Made by a program: the position numbers and the translations under genes. Below, piece by piece: positions 10,052-20,931 of a stretch of DNA of 64,000 bases. Each line of letters begins with the position of its first letter. Position 1 is the stretch's first letter. The notes beneath the pieces are model-generated. The model saw only the letters and a list, made by a program, of their open reading frames with translations, was not told where the DNA came from and did not search any database. This DNA is from Megascapheus bottae (taxonomy: Eukaryota > Chordata > Mammalia > Rodentia > Geomyidae): contig JANJXV010000160.1 in the NCBI GenBank assembly GCA_024803745.1, positions 506,001 through 570,000 on the forward strand. The letters are read 5' to 3'.

Positions 10052-10284
10052 TTGTGCCAGTTGTGGGCCTTCAACCTAGGGACTCACTTTCCTTTGGCTC
10101 TTTCACTCATGGCTGGCACTCTTTTCCTGAGCCACGGCTCTACTTCTAGCTCTTTGCTAGTTAACTGGAGATAAGAATCTCTGAGATTTGTCTCCCGAGG
10201 CTGACTTCGAACCACAATCCTCCCATCTCTGCCTCCTGACTAGCTAGAGCTGTAAGTGTGAGCCCCTGGTTGGTGCCTGGGCTC
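10052..10284 (-). repeat. B1-left/Geo-like-right dimeric SINE, antisense
   Basis: GTGCCAGTTGTGGGCCTTCA, CCTGAGCCACGGCTCTACTTC, AGTTAACTGGAGATAAGAATC and CTCTGCCTCCTGACTAGCTAGAGC appear in the order expected for a reverse-oriented copy. Moderately diverged. Confidence 0.7.
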
Positions 10285-11335
10285 CCATTCGTGTAAAAAG
10301 CCACAGTACATATCACGTCCTGTCAGCCAACATGTCTTTTCAAACCTAATCACTTTGTTCTCAATAGTGCCTCTATAACTGGTTAAGAAAAAAAAACTTA
10401 TAATACAACTTGTTGGAGGAGACAGACAGATATAGACAGAGGAAATAAGAGCGAGAGAAAACAAGGAAGTATTGGATTTAAAACATCCATCCCAAATAGA
10501 TATTAGATACTTAAAGAATTGCAATAAGGTATCCAAGTTTCTAAATAAAAATAATAAAACAAAATACTTAGTGCAGGACCCATCATGAGCACATGGGCTA
10601 AGTTGTTGTAGTTATTCTTATGAATTTATTTTTGTTTCAATGTGTTATCACGCACTTATTTACAATTCCACCTCCACTGCTATCCTGTTGAGCGCCATTG
10701 CAATGGGTCTGATAATTACTTAAATCTGTACATCATCTTAGTTCAAGACCCAGGACCAGAGCAGGCATGGCAACCACCTTTTATTTCTTCAATTTCCCTA
10801 CCATTGCCCAATGGAAAGTGCTTCTAACCTTCTAGAGATAAGGTTCTCAGGTGTGCACACACGCTAACTCTTCCTCTGCCTGGTCCATCTGTGAAGCTTC
10901 ATTTCACAGGGATGAGAGTATGATTGACTTGAGCCCTTTTCTCCCATCATGCATCCTGGGTTCTGCTCATCTCATCCTCTACTGGCGAATTATGAGATGT
11001 GGGGGGGGGGTTGCAGATTTCATAGAGGCCCCAATAAATGTTACAGCAAGCTATTTATTTATTCAGGCTCTCTCTGTGACCAGCAAATTCTAAATTCACA
11101 GCTCTCAGTGGAGTAGCAAAGCCATGACAGTACCTGTTTCCTGTTTTACTATAATTTTGTGTCTGTGAAAAGGTGAGAGGGTTTTTGCAAAATTCCCTGT
11201 CTGTGACATTCTGTTTGTCCTCTGATGGACCCACACCATTGTTTCTGAGATGAAGGGCCAGTTAAAAATTGTAAACATGAGCTTTCCAGGAGGCTAAGCT
11301 GTGTGAAATACTCACATGAGGACAACTATGGATGT
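10285..11335. other. Non-repetitive sequence, no gene seen
   Basis: No exon-like structure and no young repeat recognised. A run of nine G at about 11001-11010 is the only low-complexity feature. Short open frames on both strands lack supporting context. Confidence 0.35.
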
Positions 11336-11339
11336 ATGT

Positions 11340-11546
11340 GGGGGCAATTCAGGAGTTTGAACTTCGAGCCCCATACTGGCTTGTCAAGTGCTCTGTTGCT
11401 GATCCATGTTTCTAGCCCTTCTTTTGCACTGATTATTTTTGAAATAGCATCTTGCTTTTTGCCTAGGCAGTCCAGGATTACAATCCTCTGATTTTAGGCT
11501 CCCTGTCACAACTGAGAGGACAGGTATATGCCACTGCTTCAAGCAT
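11340..11546 (-). repeat. B1-dID-like SINE, antisense, strongly diverged
   Basis: TTGAACTTCGAGCCCCATACTGGC, then CTTTTGCACTGATTATTTTTGAAATAGC, then GTCCAGGATTACAATCCTCTGATTTTAGGC resembles an ID arm plus a B1 arm in reverse orientation with many changes. Confidence 0.45.
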
Positions 11547-11567
11547 CTCCCGCTGAGATGGTGGCTC

Positions 11568-11655
11568 ATGAGCCTTTTCCTCCAGCTTGCCTCAAACTGT
11601 GATCCTGTCAGTCTCAGCCTCTGGGAGAGATATGGTTACAGGTGTAAGCCTGTTT
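11568..11655 (-). repeat. B1-like monomer, antisense, old
   Basis: TTGCCTCAAACTGTGATCCTGTCAGTCTCAGCCTCTGGGAGAGATATGGTTACAGGTGTAAGCC follows the reverse B1 consensus. It has no right arm of its own. Confidence 0.55.
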
Positions 11656-11687
11656 CAATCCATATCAACCTACAGCATACTGTAACT

Positions 11688-11932
11688 TTTTTTGGGGGGG
11701 GGTGCCATTAGTTGGATTTGAAGTCAGGACCTCATAGTCTCTCTTTATCCACTTGCGGTCGGTTCTCTATCACTTGAGCCATGCAACAAGTTCAGTCTGT
11801 TGCAAGCTGGTTAGAGATGCAGTCTCAGGGACTTTTTTCTTTTTCCTAGATCGGCTTTGAACCTTGACTCTCTAGGTTTCAGCCTCCCAAGTAGCTAGGG
11901 TTATAGGCATGAGCCACCACACTTGCCTTGTG
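11688..11932 (-). repeat. B1-dID-like dimeric SINE, antisense
   Basis: It begins with T-rich and G-rich sequence, then the ID-type arm (GATTTGAAGTCAGGACCTCA, TCTATCACTTGAGCCATGC), the linker with GAGATGCAGTCTCAGGGAC, and a B1 arm ending CAGCCTCCCAAGTAGCTAGGGTTATAGGCATGAGCCACC. Confidence 0.75.
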
Positions 11933-12081
11933 TATCTTCCACACAAAGAAAATTCAATTCCTTCCCAAGCAAACTTTACTCTCCCCATTTTCCTTCTCTG
12001 TCCCTCCCTCCCTCATCCCCCCCACCCATCCACATCTTTCCATTTTTACATCTAAAGCACATTTCAGGTCGTTTCATTCTT

Positions 12082-12275
12082 TGCCAGTCCTGGGGCTTGA
12101 ACTCAGGGCCTGAGCACTACCCTTGGGTTTTCTCAAGACTAGAGCTCTACCACTTGAACCACAGTGCCACTTCCAGCTTTTTTCTATGTATATAGTAGCA
12201 AGGAATCAAACCTGGGTCTTTGTGTGTGCTAGGCAAGCACTCTACCACTAGGCCAAACTTTCAGCCCTGCAGGGG
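12082..12275 (-). repeat. IDL-Geo-like SINE, antisense, with TSD
   Basis: The plus strand runs from GCCAGTCCTGGGGCTTGAACTC to GGCAAGCACTCTACCACTAGGCC, the reverse of the Geo-like arm then the IDL arm. GTTTCATTCTT occurs exactly at 12071-12081 and 12276-12286, an 11-bp TSD. The poly(T) end is short. Confidence 0.85.
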
Positions 12276-12286
12276 GTTTCATTCTT

Positions 12287-13310
12287 AAGGGAGATGAATA
12301 ATATCTGAGACATGAAGACAACGGGAGCATAAACTTAATGGCAAACATATAATCAATGTTTCATAGTGTTTGTGGAACAGGAGGATGTGTAAGGTCTGCT
12401 CTGTATAATCTCTTTTGCAGTGCTCATAAATAAGCAATGGCTCTCTTTCCTCATGTTCAACTGATTGATAGGGAGATCCTTAAGTAAAGTACCTCTGTTC
12501 ATTACTAATGCATCACCTAATGCACCGTAATAAGCAAAGGTGGCTCGAGGGCAGCCATTGAACATATGAATATGGCATCTGTCTAATTTAAAGCAACGAC
12601 CCTTTTCAACGGACACAAACAATTGTGGGGAAGAAGCACAGAGAAAATGAAGATTAAAATGGAAGCACAGTGTTCAAAGATACAAGGAGGATGCATCCAT
12701 TACAAGAGGCCAAATTTTCACAAACCCACCAAGACCACACAGCCTGAGAACCATCCTGGCCTCCATTCCTTTCTCTGGCAACACAACTCAGCTCGGTTTC
12801 TCCATTGCAATAGCCATAGACATGGTACCAAAAAGAAAACCACCTTTCCAGTGAAAGTCAGTCCAGGCTATTATCTGCAGCCTGACACACTGACCTGTTG
12901 TACAACCTTCTGGGGAATTTGACAGGATCCAAGAACAGTATGAACTCTTGTCATGTAATATTTCATGCCATCCAGTGGCTCCTTTCTAAGCACAAATGGC
13001 TGTAGCTGAAATGAAGCCTATTTTTCCTGAATGGGATTTAATGATAAGGATGACCAAGCAGCAGGTTTTATTTTATAAAACAGAGTTACCTGAGGTTATC
13101 CATACAGTGGTAATGCATCCATCATGCCTAGGGTAAAAATGCCCTTGCTTCCCTGGTTTGGAAACAAAGTTGGGGGTGTGGGGGGAGAAAGCTATGATCC
13201 AAGCTGGAAATGGAGCAAAATTAAACAGGAAAAAGTGGTAATTTTTTTTTGGTTCTTCTTTTCTGGACAGCAGGATGTCAGAAGAGGGAGAAAGTGAATT
13301 GCTTCAAAGA

Positions 13311-13312
<2 letters not shown>
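12287..13312. other. Non-repetitive sequence, no gene seen
   Basis: No gene recognised. 12360-12620 is a repeat-free, high-complexity stretch containing AATGCATCACCTAATGCACC and several TAAT cores. It could be a conserved non-coding element, but conservation cannot be judged from one sequence. Confidence 0.3.

Positions 13313-13359
<47 letters not shown>
13313..13359 (+). repeat. (AT)n microsatellite
   Basis: 47 bp of perfect AT dinucleotides, about 23 units. It is self-complementary and could form a hairpin or cruciform. Confidence 0.97.
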
Positions 13360-13363
<4 letters not shown>

Positions 13364-14040
13364 ATACTATTTTATTATCTTTAAGTAGCTGAACAAAGGG
13401 GTTGCAATCCAGCATACCACTGGAAAGAACAATGCATCTTGATCCATGTCCTCCCTTCCCATCTCTTCCAAGCCCTCAAGTGATCCACCTCCATTTCCAC
13501 ATGTGAACATTTAGTAGTCTGATGTTCTGATTAAAGCGGGGAGAGGTGGCTACTTTCTTGGGTTTCTGATTTCTGCAGTCTTGTTTCTCCTTTTTCTCTT
13601 AAGAACCTGAAGTCCGTCTGTTTGATGAGCTGTTTGGTGTTTTAGCAATCCTTCCTTGTTTTCTGCATGATGAGTGTCTGTGCGCTGTTAATCTGTGAAC
13701 CTCAGAATTCCCATGGCAAGCCCAGCTGGCTGGGCACAGAAGCCTTTCCACAAAGCACAATGAAAGAAGCACTAACTGGGTAGAAAACTGGAGGGAAAAA
13801 AAAGCAATTCTCACAGAGAGCTGGAAAACCTTCCAGAAATGACTGGCTGCTGAATGTGGTTCTTTCTTTGCAAAGTTCAGAGTTACTGCTGTGGAGAATT
13901 CCCTGCTCTCAGGGCCCAAGCCCTGGGACACCAATGTCCCAACAGCCCTTGCAACAGGTAGGGTCCCGGGACTTGTTCTCATGGCCTGGATGTGAGTTAC
14001 ACAATGTACATTGTCAGTGAGCAGCACAATGAACTTCTAA
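13360..14040. other. Non-repetitive sequence with an isolated good splice acceptor
   Basis: A pyrimidine tract ending CTTTTTCTCTTAAG at about 13600 would be a strong plus-strand splice acceptor, and ACAG/GTAGGG near 13963 a possible donor. All three frames between them contain stops, so no coding exon is claimed. A 142-residue minus-strand open frame at 13599-14027 has no similarity I recognise. Confidence 0.25.
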
Positions 14041-15090
14041 ATAGCAGTTCAACGTCACTTCTTTAGGGAACCTGTTTGGAAGCATCACTGAGGTGGAATT
14101 GTTAGGTACTGGGGTTGGTGGTGTTTGGTTCCGTAATTCATCTGGCTTTTTTGTTGGCTGGGTAGTATTTCATTGGGTAGATATACTCTTATCTCTCTAC
14201 CTTTTTTTCCAATTTTTTTATTGTATTTAATAAAAGGGTAGCATGATATTTGCCAGATAGAAGGTGCATTAATTCACATACATTGATACCCTTCCACATG
14301 TCTTGGTCCCATTACCCTCCCCCCAACCCCCTCTTGGTTTTCCCCCCTTCCCTGTCCAATTTCAAGTAACCAAATACAAATGTATCCAATATATCAGATA
14401 ACAAAGTGAGATATTGTGTCAATATGAGATAACAAAGGAACAGCAAAAGAAATGAGATAACATAGCACACGAAGGACAGCAATCATTCATTATATGGCTT
14501 TTGTTTCAATATCCTAGAGGTCCATTCATTTAGCGTCATACTGTATGGCCTTATGTATCAAGTTTTTGCTCTATTGCAGATCTCTGCTAGTAGAGCCCAA
14601 GGTTTCTACAGGTTATGATGAATGAGGGAAACCATTGAGCCTAAGTTCCTTTGAGTCTGGCTTACTTCACTTAATATGATTTTGGTATTTGTACACATCT
14701 CTCTACCTTTTAACCTGCTGGTGAACACTTAGGTTGTTTCAAGTTTTTACCTATGATGATTTCATCTTTTTTATAGCCTTACATTTGTATTTTTCTTGGG
14801 TAAAGCCGAAAAGTGGAATTGCCCAATCAGCAGCTAAATATAACTCTGCCAGAAACAGCCAAGCCACGTTTAAATGTCAGTATGCCCTATTTCAATCACA
14901 CTGACAGATGCCAGTTTAAAAGAATTCCAGTATCCCCCATATCCTTCCAACACTTGTGCCTGTGATCATGTGACAGGGCACAATATTACTTGCTGTCTTT
15001 TTTATTTGTATCTACCGGACAACTGATGATTCTTGGAATGTTTTCCTATTATCTCTCTGTGCATCTTTCTGTATACCTTATACACATTTG
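14041..15090 (-). repeat. Old L1 ORF2 3' part, antisense, interrupted by younger L1
   Basis: Reverse L1 landmarks surround the younger insertion. Left: GGCTGGGTAGTATTTCATTGG. Right: TGGTGAACACTTAGGTTGTTTCAAG, AAGTGGAATTGCCCAATCAG, GACAGATGCCAGTTTAAAAG and CCTTCCAACACTTGTGCC. The two sides join in the expected L1 order once 14206-14711 is removed. Confidence 0.7.
14206..14696 (-). repeat. Young 5'-truncated L1 3' end, antisense, perfect TSD
   Basis: The plus strand begins at the poly(T)-side end (TTTTTTTATTGTATTTAATAAAAGG) and reads through the 3' UTR (CATTAATTCACATACATTGATACCC, CATGTCTTGGTCCCATTACCC) into the reverse ORF2 end (GAGTCTGGCTTACTTCACTTAATATG). ATCTCTCTACCTTTT is repeated exactly at 14191-14205 and 14697-14711. 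It inserted into an older L1. Confidence 0.92.
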
Positions 15091-15095
15091 CAGAA

Positions 15096-15240
15096 GGGAA
15101 AAAGGGAAGGAGGGATGGAAGGGGGAGGGAGGGAGGAGGGAGGGAAGGAGAGAGGAGAAGAGAGGGGGAGAGCAGAAAAAGGAAGAGAGGAAAGGAAAAG
15201 AGGGAGAGAGAGGGAAAGAGGGAGGGAAGGAGGGAGGGAA
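15096..15240 (+). repeat. Purine-rich GGGA/GGAA low-complexity tract
   Basis: About 145 bp of almost pure A/G on the plus strand. Arg/Glu/Lys/Gly-rich open frames over it are artefacts. Confidence 0.92.
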
Positions 15241-17470
15241 TTTTGTCAACTCCACAAGGTTATCTAGTAGCTTCCCACCCAACTAGACTCTGAATTTCTA
15301 AGTCCAATATTATATGGTAGTCTTCTACCAAGGATCTCCTTTCTGGCTAGACTAAACTAGAAACTTCCATGGGTCTATCTGAATACCAGAACCAATGAAG
15401 TAGAAGAAAATGAGCCAGGTAGAGAATAAGAACATCCCTGCCTATCAGGCAGGAGTGTCCTTCATCCTGAAGAAATAAAAGCCAGCAGGGGGAGGCTTCT
15501 CTAGCCCCAGGCAGGTAAAGCTGATCCCAAAGTGAACAGAGACAGCAGCATTTAGCCACAAAATTCCTGAGGGTACAGAAGCTCATCCAAGAACAAGGAA
15601 TCTTAAGGCTGGGTAGAGTGAAAGAATCACAAAACCCCTGGGAAACCTTGCTGCCTTTGTCTCTTATCACCATGTTCTCTCTGCCCTTGCTGAAACGACA
15701 TCCATGCCCATTTAGGAAAGGAATCCCTAGCTGTCAGGGGCTTTTAATGCTGACATGAAACTCCAAAGTGCCACCTTCCCTTAAAAAAAAAGGAAGCAAA
15801 CTGTAAGTGCTTAGCCATTTGAGGGCTCAATTATCATGTTTGCCCCCCACAATTAGGAAAAGATTCCTACTAATTGGGTAATTGTATACATAAGTGCCCA
15901 ATTTGTGTGGGCAAATTGAGAGCATGATATATGCAAATCACCCTGCATGTAAATTTTTTGTGTGTGTCCCATTAAGCCAAACTGTCACTAAATGTCAATC
16001 ACAGGAACAGCCAATCATATCCCTATGTGAGCTCAAGCTGATTGCCTCAGATACCCCCAGTCTTTAAGTACTGGAAGGAGTACAACCTCATGTGAACCCA
16101 CTTGCTAAAACACAAATGTTGGAGATATGAAGAAAGAGAGATAGACAGAGAAAGAGATGGAAAGAGGAGAGACAGCAGACTGAAAGAGCTTCTACTGTGC
16201 CAAAGTAGTGGCAGCCACTTTATTGTAACATCCAGCTGCTGTCCTTCACACCCTCCCACCCCAACTCAAGATGGACAGACAAGAGGAAAAGCTTGATAAG
16301 GAAAAAGCAACAACAATCCACAGGCCAGTTCAGCCAGCCAGCTTAGGCACTGCCTCCTAGCTGGAAGTTATAGAAAGCCAAGACACAGTACAGACACACT
16401 GACATTTTCTGAAGTCTGAAATGGAGAAGGGTGGGGCGGGGTGTTCTATTTGGGAACCTGAGCATGTCTCCTCAGATTCCCTTCCATTCGATGGTATACG
16501 TTCATGCCACTGGCTGAAGATGAAGCCCCCAGCTCCACACTCTCCCTCCTACAATCTCCAGCACAGTTCCCTCTGCGTCCCCTTCTGGCCCAGCAAATTA
16601 CAAAGACAACTTCCAGTAGCAGGTGGCTACTGGACACATGGCTGGGTAAAGTCCAGAGCAGAAACAAAAACAGAAACCCAATCTCCTCTGAAAGCTCCAC
16701 AGTAAACAGAACTCTCATCCAAAGGCGGCCTCCTAGATCCCCAGCAGCCATTGCTAGGCTGATTCCTCTTCCCCAATAAAGCAGTGCCTGGAATGACAAG
16801 GTAAAGGACTGAATTCCTATCCCCATCAGGCTGGGTATCAAACGCCTTCCCTCCTCCAGGTCACCCCACCTTCCCAAAGGCTCGGCTTGCTCTCCATCGG
16901 TTAGAAGACCACAAGGCCTTGCACAATACAATTCAATTTTAGCAATGGTTCCACCTCCACTGAGAAGTGGGCGGAGTCTCAGTGTGAGGGCAGCCTTTCT
17001 TTATGGCCTCCACTTTAGAAAAATGACAACATTATCCTTTAGATTTCTTAAGGAAAGAAAACAGAGCCAAAGTAGGCTGCAGCATCCAGCTGGGGTCTAA
17101 GACCTTGTTCATAATACCCGAGAAACTTCAAAACCTTACGCAAGGACAATGCCTAGTATAACATGCCCATTGATAGCGAAGAAGCCCAAGAAAACTAGGC
17201 CATGGGTATAAGGAGAGGCAAAAATAGTGATACATGGGCGGAGAGACACACACCCGAGAGCTTTTCCTTCCTACTTTAAGAACAGAATTGAATGGGAGCG
17301 GTGGCTTTCAGTGGGACATCAAAACTGCCTCACAACTCTAGCAGGAGCTAACTTTGTTTTCTAAATTTAAAGACATTGCAGTTTCTATAATTCGTCTCCA
17401 ATGAAACTATACTTTTTTTTTCTTTTTTAGTACTGGCATTGTTGCTAACTCACTGTATAGACACAGTCTT
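15241..17470. other. Non-repetitive sequence, no gene seen
   Basis: About 2.2 kb with several moderate chance open frames: 15347-15673 minus, 16446-16931 minus (161 residues) and 16504-16779 plus. None shows a known domain, a convincing start context or flanking splice sites. A short purine-rich patch lies at 16125-16180. No recognisable young repeat. Confidence 0.35.
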
Positions 17471-17575
17471 TTTCCAGAATGTTCAGTTTACTCATCTGTA
17501 AACTGGGAACACTCTACATAATGCCTGAAAGGTTTGGGTAGGGCTGCTGTGAAAAGCCAAATGATCCAGGACAAA
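17471..17575 (+). repeat. MIR 3' fragment, sense
   Basis: TTCAGTTTACTCATCTGTAAACTGGGAACACTC followed by GGGCTGCTGTGAAAAGCCAAATG matches the MIR 3' half ('cagtttcctcatctgtaaaatggg ... gttgttgtgaggattaaatg'). Confidence 0.6.
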
Positions 17576-17662
17576 GCAGAGGCCATTCCTGTCTTCTGAA
17601 ATGAACAGATACCAGAGAGAATGAAGTTCATGTAGGCATACAATGGAATATAGATTGAGTTT

Positions 17663-17666
<4 letters not shown>

Positions 17667-17710
<44 letters not shown>

Positions 17711-17714
17711 GCAC
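17667..17714 (+). repeat. (AC)n microsatellite
   Basis: About 48 bp of AC dinucleotides with two GC interruptions near its end. Confidence 0.95.
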
Positions 17715-18103
17715 AAAATCCCACAGTGACTGACAACTCACAAAGTTTCCAATTCTTCCTGACTAGCATACTTCCCAGAAAACAGCAGTCATTTCAAAGG
17801 CAAAGGGGTAAGGCCATTTTCAAGGTCATCAGTCAAGGTTAAAGAGCATCCTGATCCTTGGGCTGTATTTCTCTCTCTAACCCTCTCTCTCCCCCTTGGA
17901 TCATGACTCATTAGCATGAATGTGTCAGAGTGTCTTGTAGCAGGAAAGAAGCAGATCTAAATGAGTTCTTTTCTAACAGAAGCAGCCATGTATAAAGATG
18001 GCACTGATCAATCATTCACTCGATAAAATATCTACTTAAACTGGTCATACGTTATCCTCTAGGCACTGAAAATACAACAGTGGGCAAAGACACTCACAGC
18101 TAT
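17715..18103. other. Mostly unique; possible ancient repeat near 18030-18095
   Basis: CTCTAGGCACTGAAAATACAACAGTGGGCAAAGACA resembles a common ancient mammalian repeat motif ('tctaggcactggggatacagcagtgaacaaaaca'). Family not decided. No gene seen. Confidence 0.3.
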
Positions 18104-18370
18104 AGGCTGGATGCTGTGACTCATGCCTGTAATTTCCAGGAATGAGTAGATTTTCATGACCTCTGGGGTGTTGTGATCAGTAAGATTCCCTTTTGAGGAC
18201 AGCCCAGGCAAAAAAATTGCAAGACCCTAGGTCAACGAACAAACTGGGCATAGTGGCTGATATCTGCCATTGGGCAGCATAGATAGGAGACTCGCCATCT
18301 AATTCAAGGCTGGGCAGAAACATGAGACTCTAGTCATAAAAATTACATTCATACCTGTAAAAAAAAAGAA
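18104..18370 (+). repeat. Two tandem B1-like monomers, sense, old
   Basis: Two successive monomers start AGGCTGGATGCTGTGACTCATGCC (18104) and AAACTGGGCATAGTGGCTGATATC (18241), each running to an A-rich segment. Both are diverged. This could be a B1 dimer or two independent insertions. Confidence 0.6.
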
Positions 18371-19868
18371 TCACTTCCAGCTTGGAGAAAAAAGATAAAA
18401 ACTTTTTAAAGGCAATGATGCCACATTATTACAAGCTTCGGGATGGGGCAGAGGGGACAAGCCCAAGGTGCTGTGATAATCAGGAAAGGCTCTTCAGTGG
18501 TGACTTTGGCCTCTACCCCCACTGGATACTGGCTGATGCTTCGAGCCAAAGGCAATGAGAAAGTGTTCCAGACATTGCAGGGCATTTATTCCCTGGAAAG
18601 ACTCAATCCTGCCTTCATTTGAGCCATCATGGTAAAAGGTCAAATCCCATTGTGCACAGGTAGAGATACAAATGAGGGTCCCTCTCCCGAGCCTCAGCTT
18701 TTTCTATTCCAGCCAATGCATCCTGTACATCAGTTCTGCCTCTAAATGACTCCAGTGTTGACTCAGAAAAAAAATAAAATAAAATGAAATGAAACTTTCA
18801 GAACAGATGTCCCTTCTCCAATCTCTCCAGTTTTCTCAGACATTAAATCAAGGATGATTTTTTTCTTCCTTTCTTTTTTTTCCTGTCTCTCCCCACCCCC
18901 ACAGTGGAGGCAAAAAGAGAGATACAATTGGATGCAGTCTCATCCAAACCAGCAGTGGGGTGCTGGCTGTCAAAACAACCACCATCCTGGTGGATCTCTG
19001 CCCAGTTCTAGGGGTCACTGCAATGGATTGGGTGATTTGACATTTCCTCCTAAGATGTGCATTTATTTTAAAATCCCCTTATTCCCCTCCTAGCTCCCCC
19101 CATGCCCTAAGTTTGCTCTGCGATGAAATCCACAGATGTATTTAGGAAGGAGAGAGGGAACAGCAGCTCGTTCCACGCAGCAGAAACACGATGGGGACAA
19201 TTTCCTTCGTTCCCTCTTTGTGTAACAGTGAGGCGGCTATGGAGTTTGTCTTCCCTCACTCCAATTACCCTGCCAGACAAAGATAGTTTTCTGTAGAAGC
19301 GTCCTGAGCATGTAATTTTATTACCTTAGCACTGATTTTAACATAATTCATGTAATTTCTTGTGCGGAAGCAAAGTTACCTTTCTAAACACCTGGCAAAA
19401 TGAGAGCTGATGGATTTTTCTTAAACTCCCACTAACTCTCCCCTCCCTGTAGAAGTTTCTGCTAAAAGAAGAAACATGAAGAGGTGCTTTGCTCCTATGG
19501 CCTCCCTAGACACAGAAAAGGGCTGGCAGTGCCTTCCTTGCTTGATTTTCTCTGACGCCCCATGTCACACACAGCCGTCCTATGAAGGTATAAGAGGCCA
19601 AGCCTCCTACACAAGTGACAGCGAGAGTGGGGACACTCATATAGGGCCATCTCATATGCATTACTGGGTGCTTAGTAACCTCATCAACATCCCCCACCCC
19701 AATCTCTCTACCCATTCAACCCCAAACTCCAATTAACTTTATTTATTATCAAATGAAACAAACAGAGAGTTCTATACTTTAGTCCCTCGGGTGGCTCTAG
19801 TCTATTCCCAGGACCCAAATAGGAGGCAGAAGAAAAAGTAACTTCATTCTGTGTGTAAATGGAGTTCA
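18371..19868. other. Non-repetitive sequence, no gene confirmed
   Basis: A long pyrimidine tract ending CCCCACCCCCACAG at about 18902 looks like a splice acceptor, but no matching donor or recognisable coding frame follows. 19115-19440 is a high-complexity repeat-free stretch with TAATT-rich motifs that might be a conserved non-coding element. No protein is identified. Confidence 0.3.
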
Positions 19869-19869
19869 T

Positions 19870-20110
19870 GAGCCTGGCACCGGTGTCTCACTCCTAGAAA
19901 TCTAGCTATTCTGGACTCTGAGATCTGAGGTTCATGGTTTGATGCCAGCCCAGGAAAGACAAATACAAGGACTTTTATCTCCAATTAACCATCAAAAAGC
20001 TGGAAGGTGGTGTGGCTCAAGTGATACAGTGTCATCACTGAATGAAAAAGCCAAGTAAGAGCACAAGGCCCCGAGCTTAAGCACAAACACTGGAAGATAG
20101 GCAGACCAGC
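19870..20110 (+). repeat. B1-left/Geo-like-right dimeric SINE, sense
   Basis: GAGCCTGGCACCGGTGTCTCAC, CTCTGAGATCTGAGGTTCATGG, ACTTTTATCTCCAATTAACC and GTGTGGCTCAAGTGATACAG occur in family order. It ends in a purine-rich tail that passes into the tract at 20111. Confidence 0.7.
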
Positions 20111-20256
20111 AAGACAGGAAGGAAGGGAGGGAGGGGGAGGGAGGGAAGAGGAGAGGAGAGAGGAGGGGAGGGGAAGGGGAAAGGAAAAGGGAAAGGGAAA
20201 GGAAAGGAAAGAGGAAGGGGAAGGAGAAAGGGAAGGAAAGAAAAGAGAAGAATTCA
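20111..20256 (+). repeat. Purine-rich tract, expanded SINE tail
   Basis: About 145 bp of GGAA, GGGA and GGAAA units immediately downstream of the sense SINE. Its position suggests it grew from the A-rich tail. Minus-strand Ser/Pro/Phe-rich open frames are artefacts. Confidence 0.9.
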
Positions 20257-20395
20257 TAGCCAATCAAAAGTCTCAAAGGAGTGACCTGAGACGATCTAAA
20301 AGGTAATTTACCATCATTTCTCTCACAACCACATCCTGCAATTTTCCTCTAGCACCAATAGTTCCATCTGCACAGCAGAGAGCCATAATTAAACA

Positions 20396-20595
20396 TTCCT
20401 TTCTCATTTATTCAGCAAGTGCTTGTAGACTGCTCCACACCAAGCCCCAGGGGTCAGCATTTGGAGGCAGCAACTCCTTTGATTCTCATTACAATGGTGT
20501 GGGACAGGGGGCGGGAGCCCATTTCACAGATGACAGCCCAGAGGCCTTGAGTGGAAGCCAATGGAGAGCACACGGGAATACAAACTAGGCCATTT
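20396..20595 (+). repeat. MIR-like fragment, sense
   Basis: GATTCTCATTACAATGGTGTG, CCCATTTCACAGATGACAGCCCAGAGGC and GGGAATACAAACTAGG follow the MIR order ('attctcacaacaacccta ... ccattttacagatgaggaaactgaggc'). Confidence 0.5.
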
Positions 20596-20635
20596 ACTTC
20601 CCTTGTTGGGGAGGGGGTCTTAATTAGAAGATGAT

Positions 20636-20725
20636 AGTGGGAATGTATAGCTCCTGGCTCCATCATTCAGCAGCGGGTAGACTTGGGCAGGTGGCCTGGT
20701 GTTTGTCAGTGCCAATCTAGTTAGT
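20636..20725 (+). repeat. Second MIR-like fragment, sense
   Basis: CTCCTGGCTCCATCATTCAGCAGCGGGTAGACTTGGGCAGGTGGCC resembles the MIR core segment around 'tagctgtgtgaccttgggcaag'. It could be the continuation of the preceding fragment. Confidence 0.4.
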
Positions 20726-20931
20726 TTTAGCAGGGAGTTGGAAATGATTTCTTGTGGAAGAATAGCAGTGAGGACAAAACCCCCCACTGGATGTAGCACC
20801 CCTGCATCTCCACTTCCAGAAGTAAGTCACCATGACACTGAGACACAAATGACAAGAGGATGAACATCTGATTCTGGGCCACCATCTTGTCTGGCTAGGA
20901 TGACTGTACCAGCCTCCTGAATAGTCTTTCT

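Noticed and set aside
13599..14027. 142-residue minus-strand frame
   Set aside because: No domain, no splice or promoter context, and no recognised similarity; probably chance in a GC-richer region.
16446..16931. 161-residue minus-strand frame
   Set aside because: No recognisable motif; overlaps competing frames on the other strand; no splice sites of quality at its ends.
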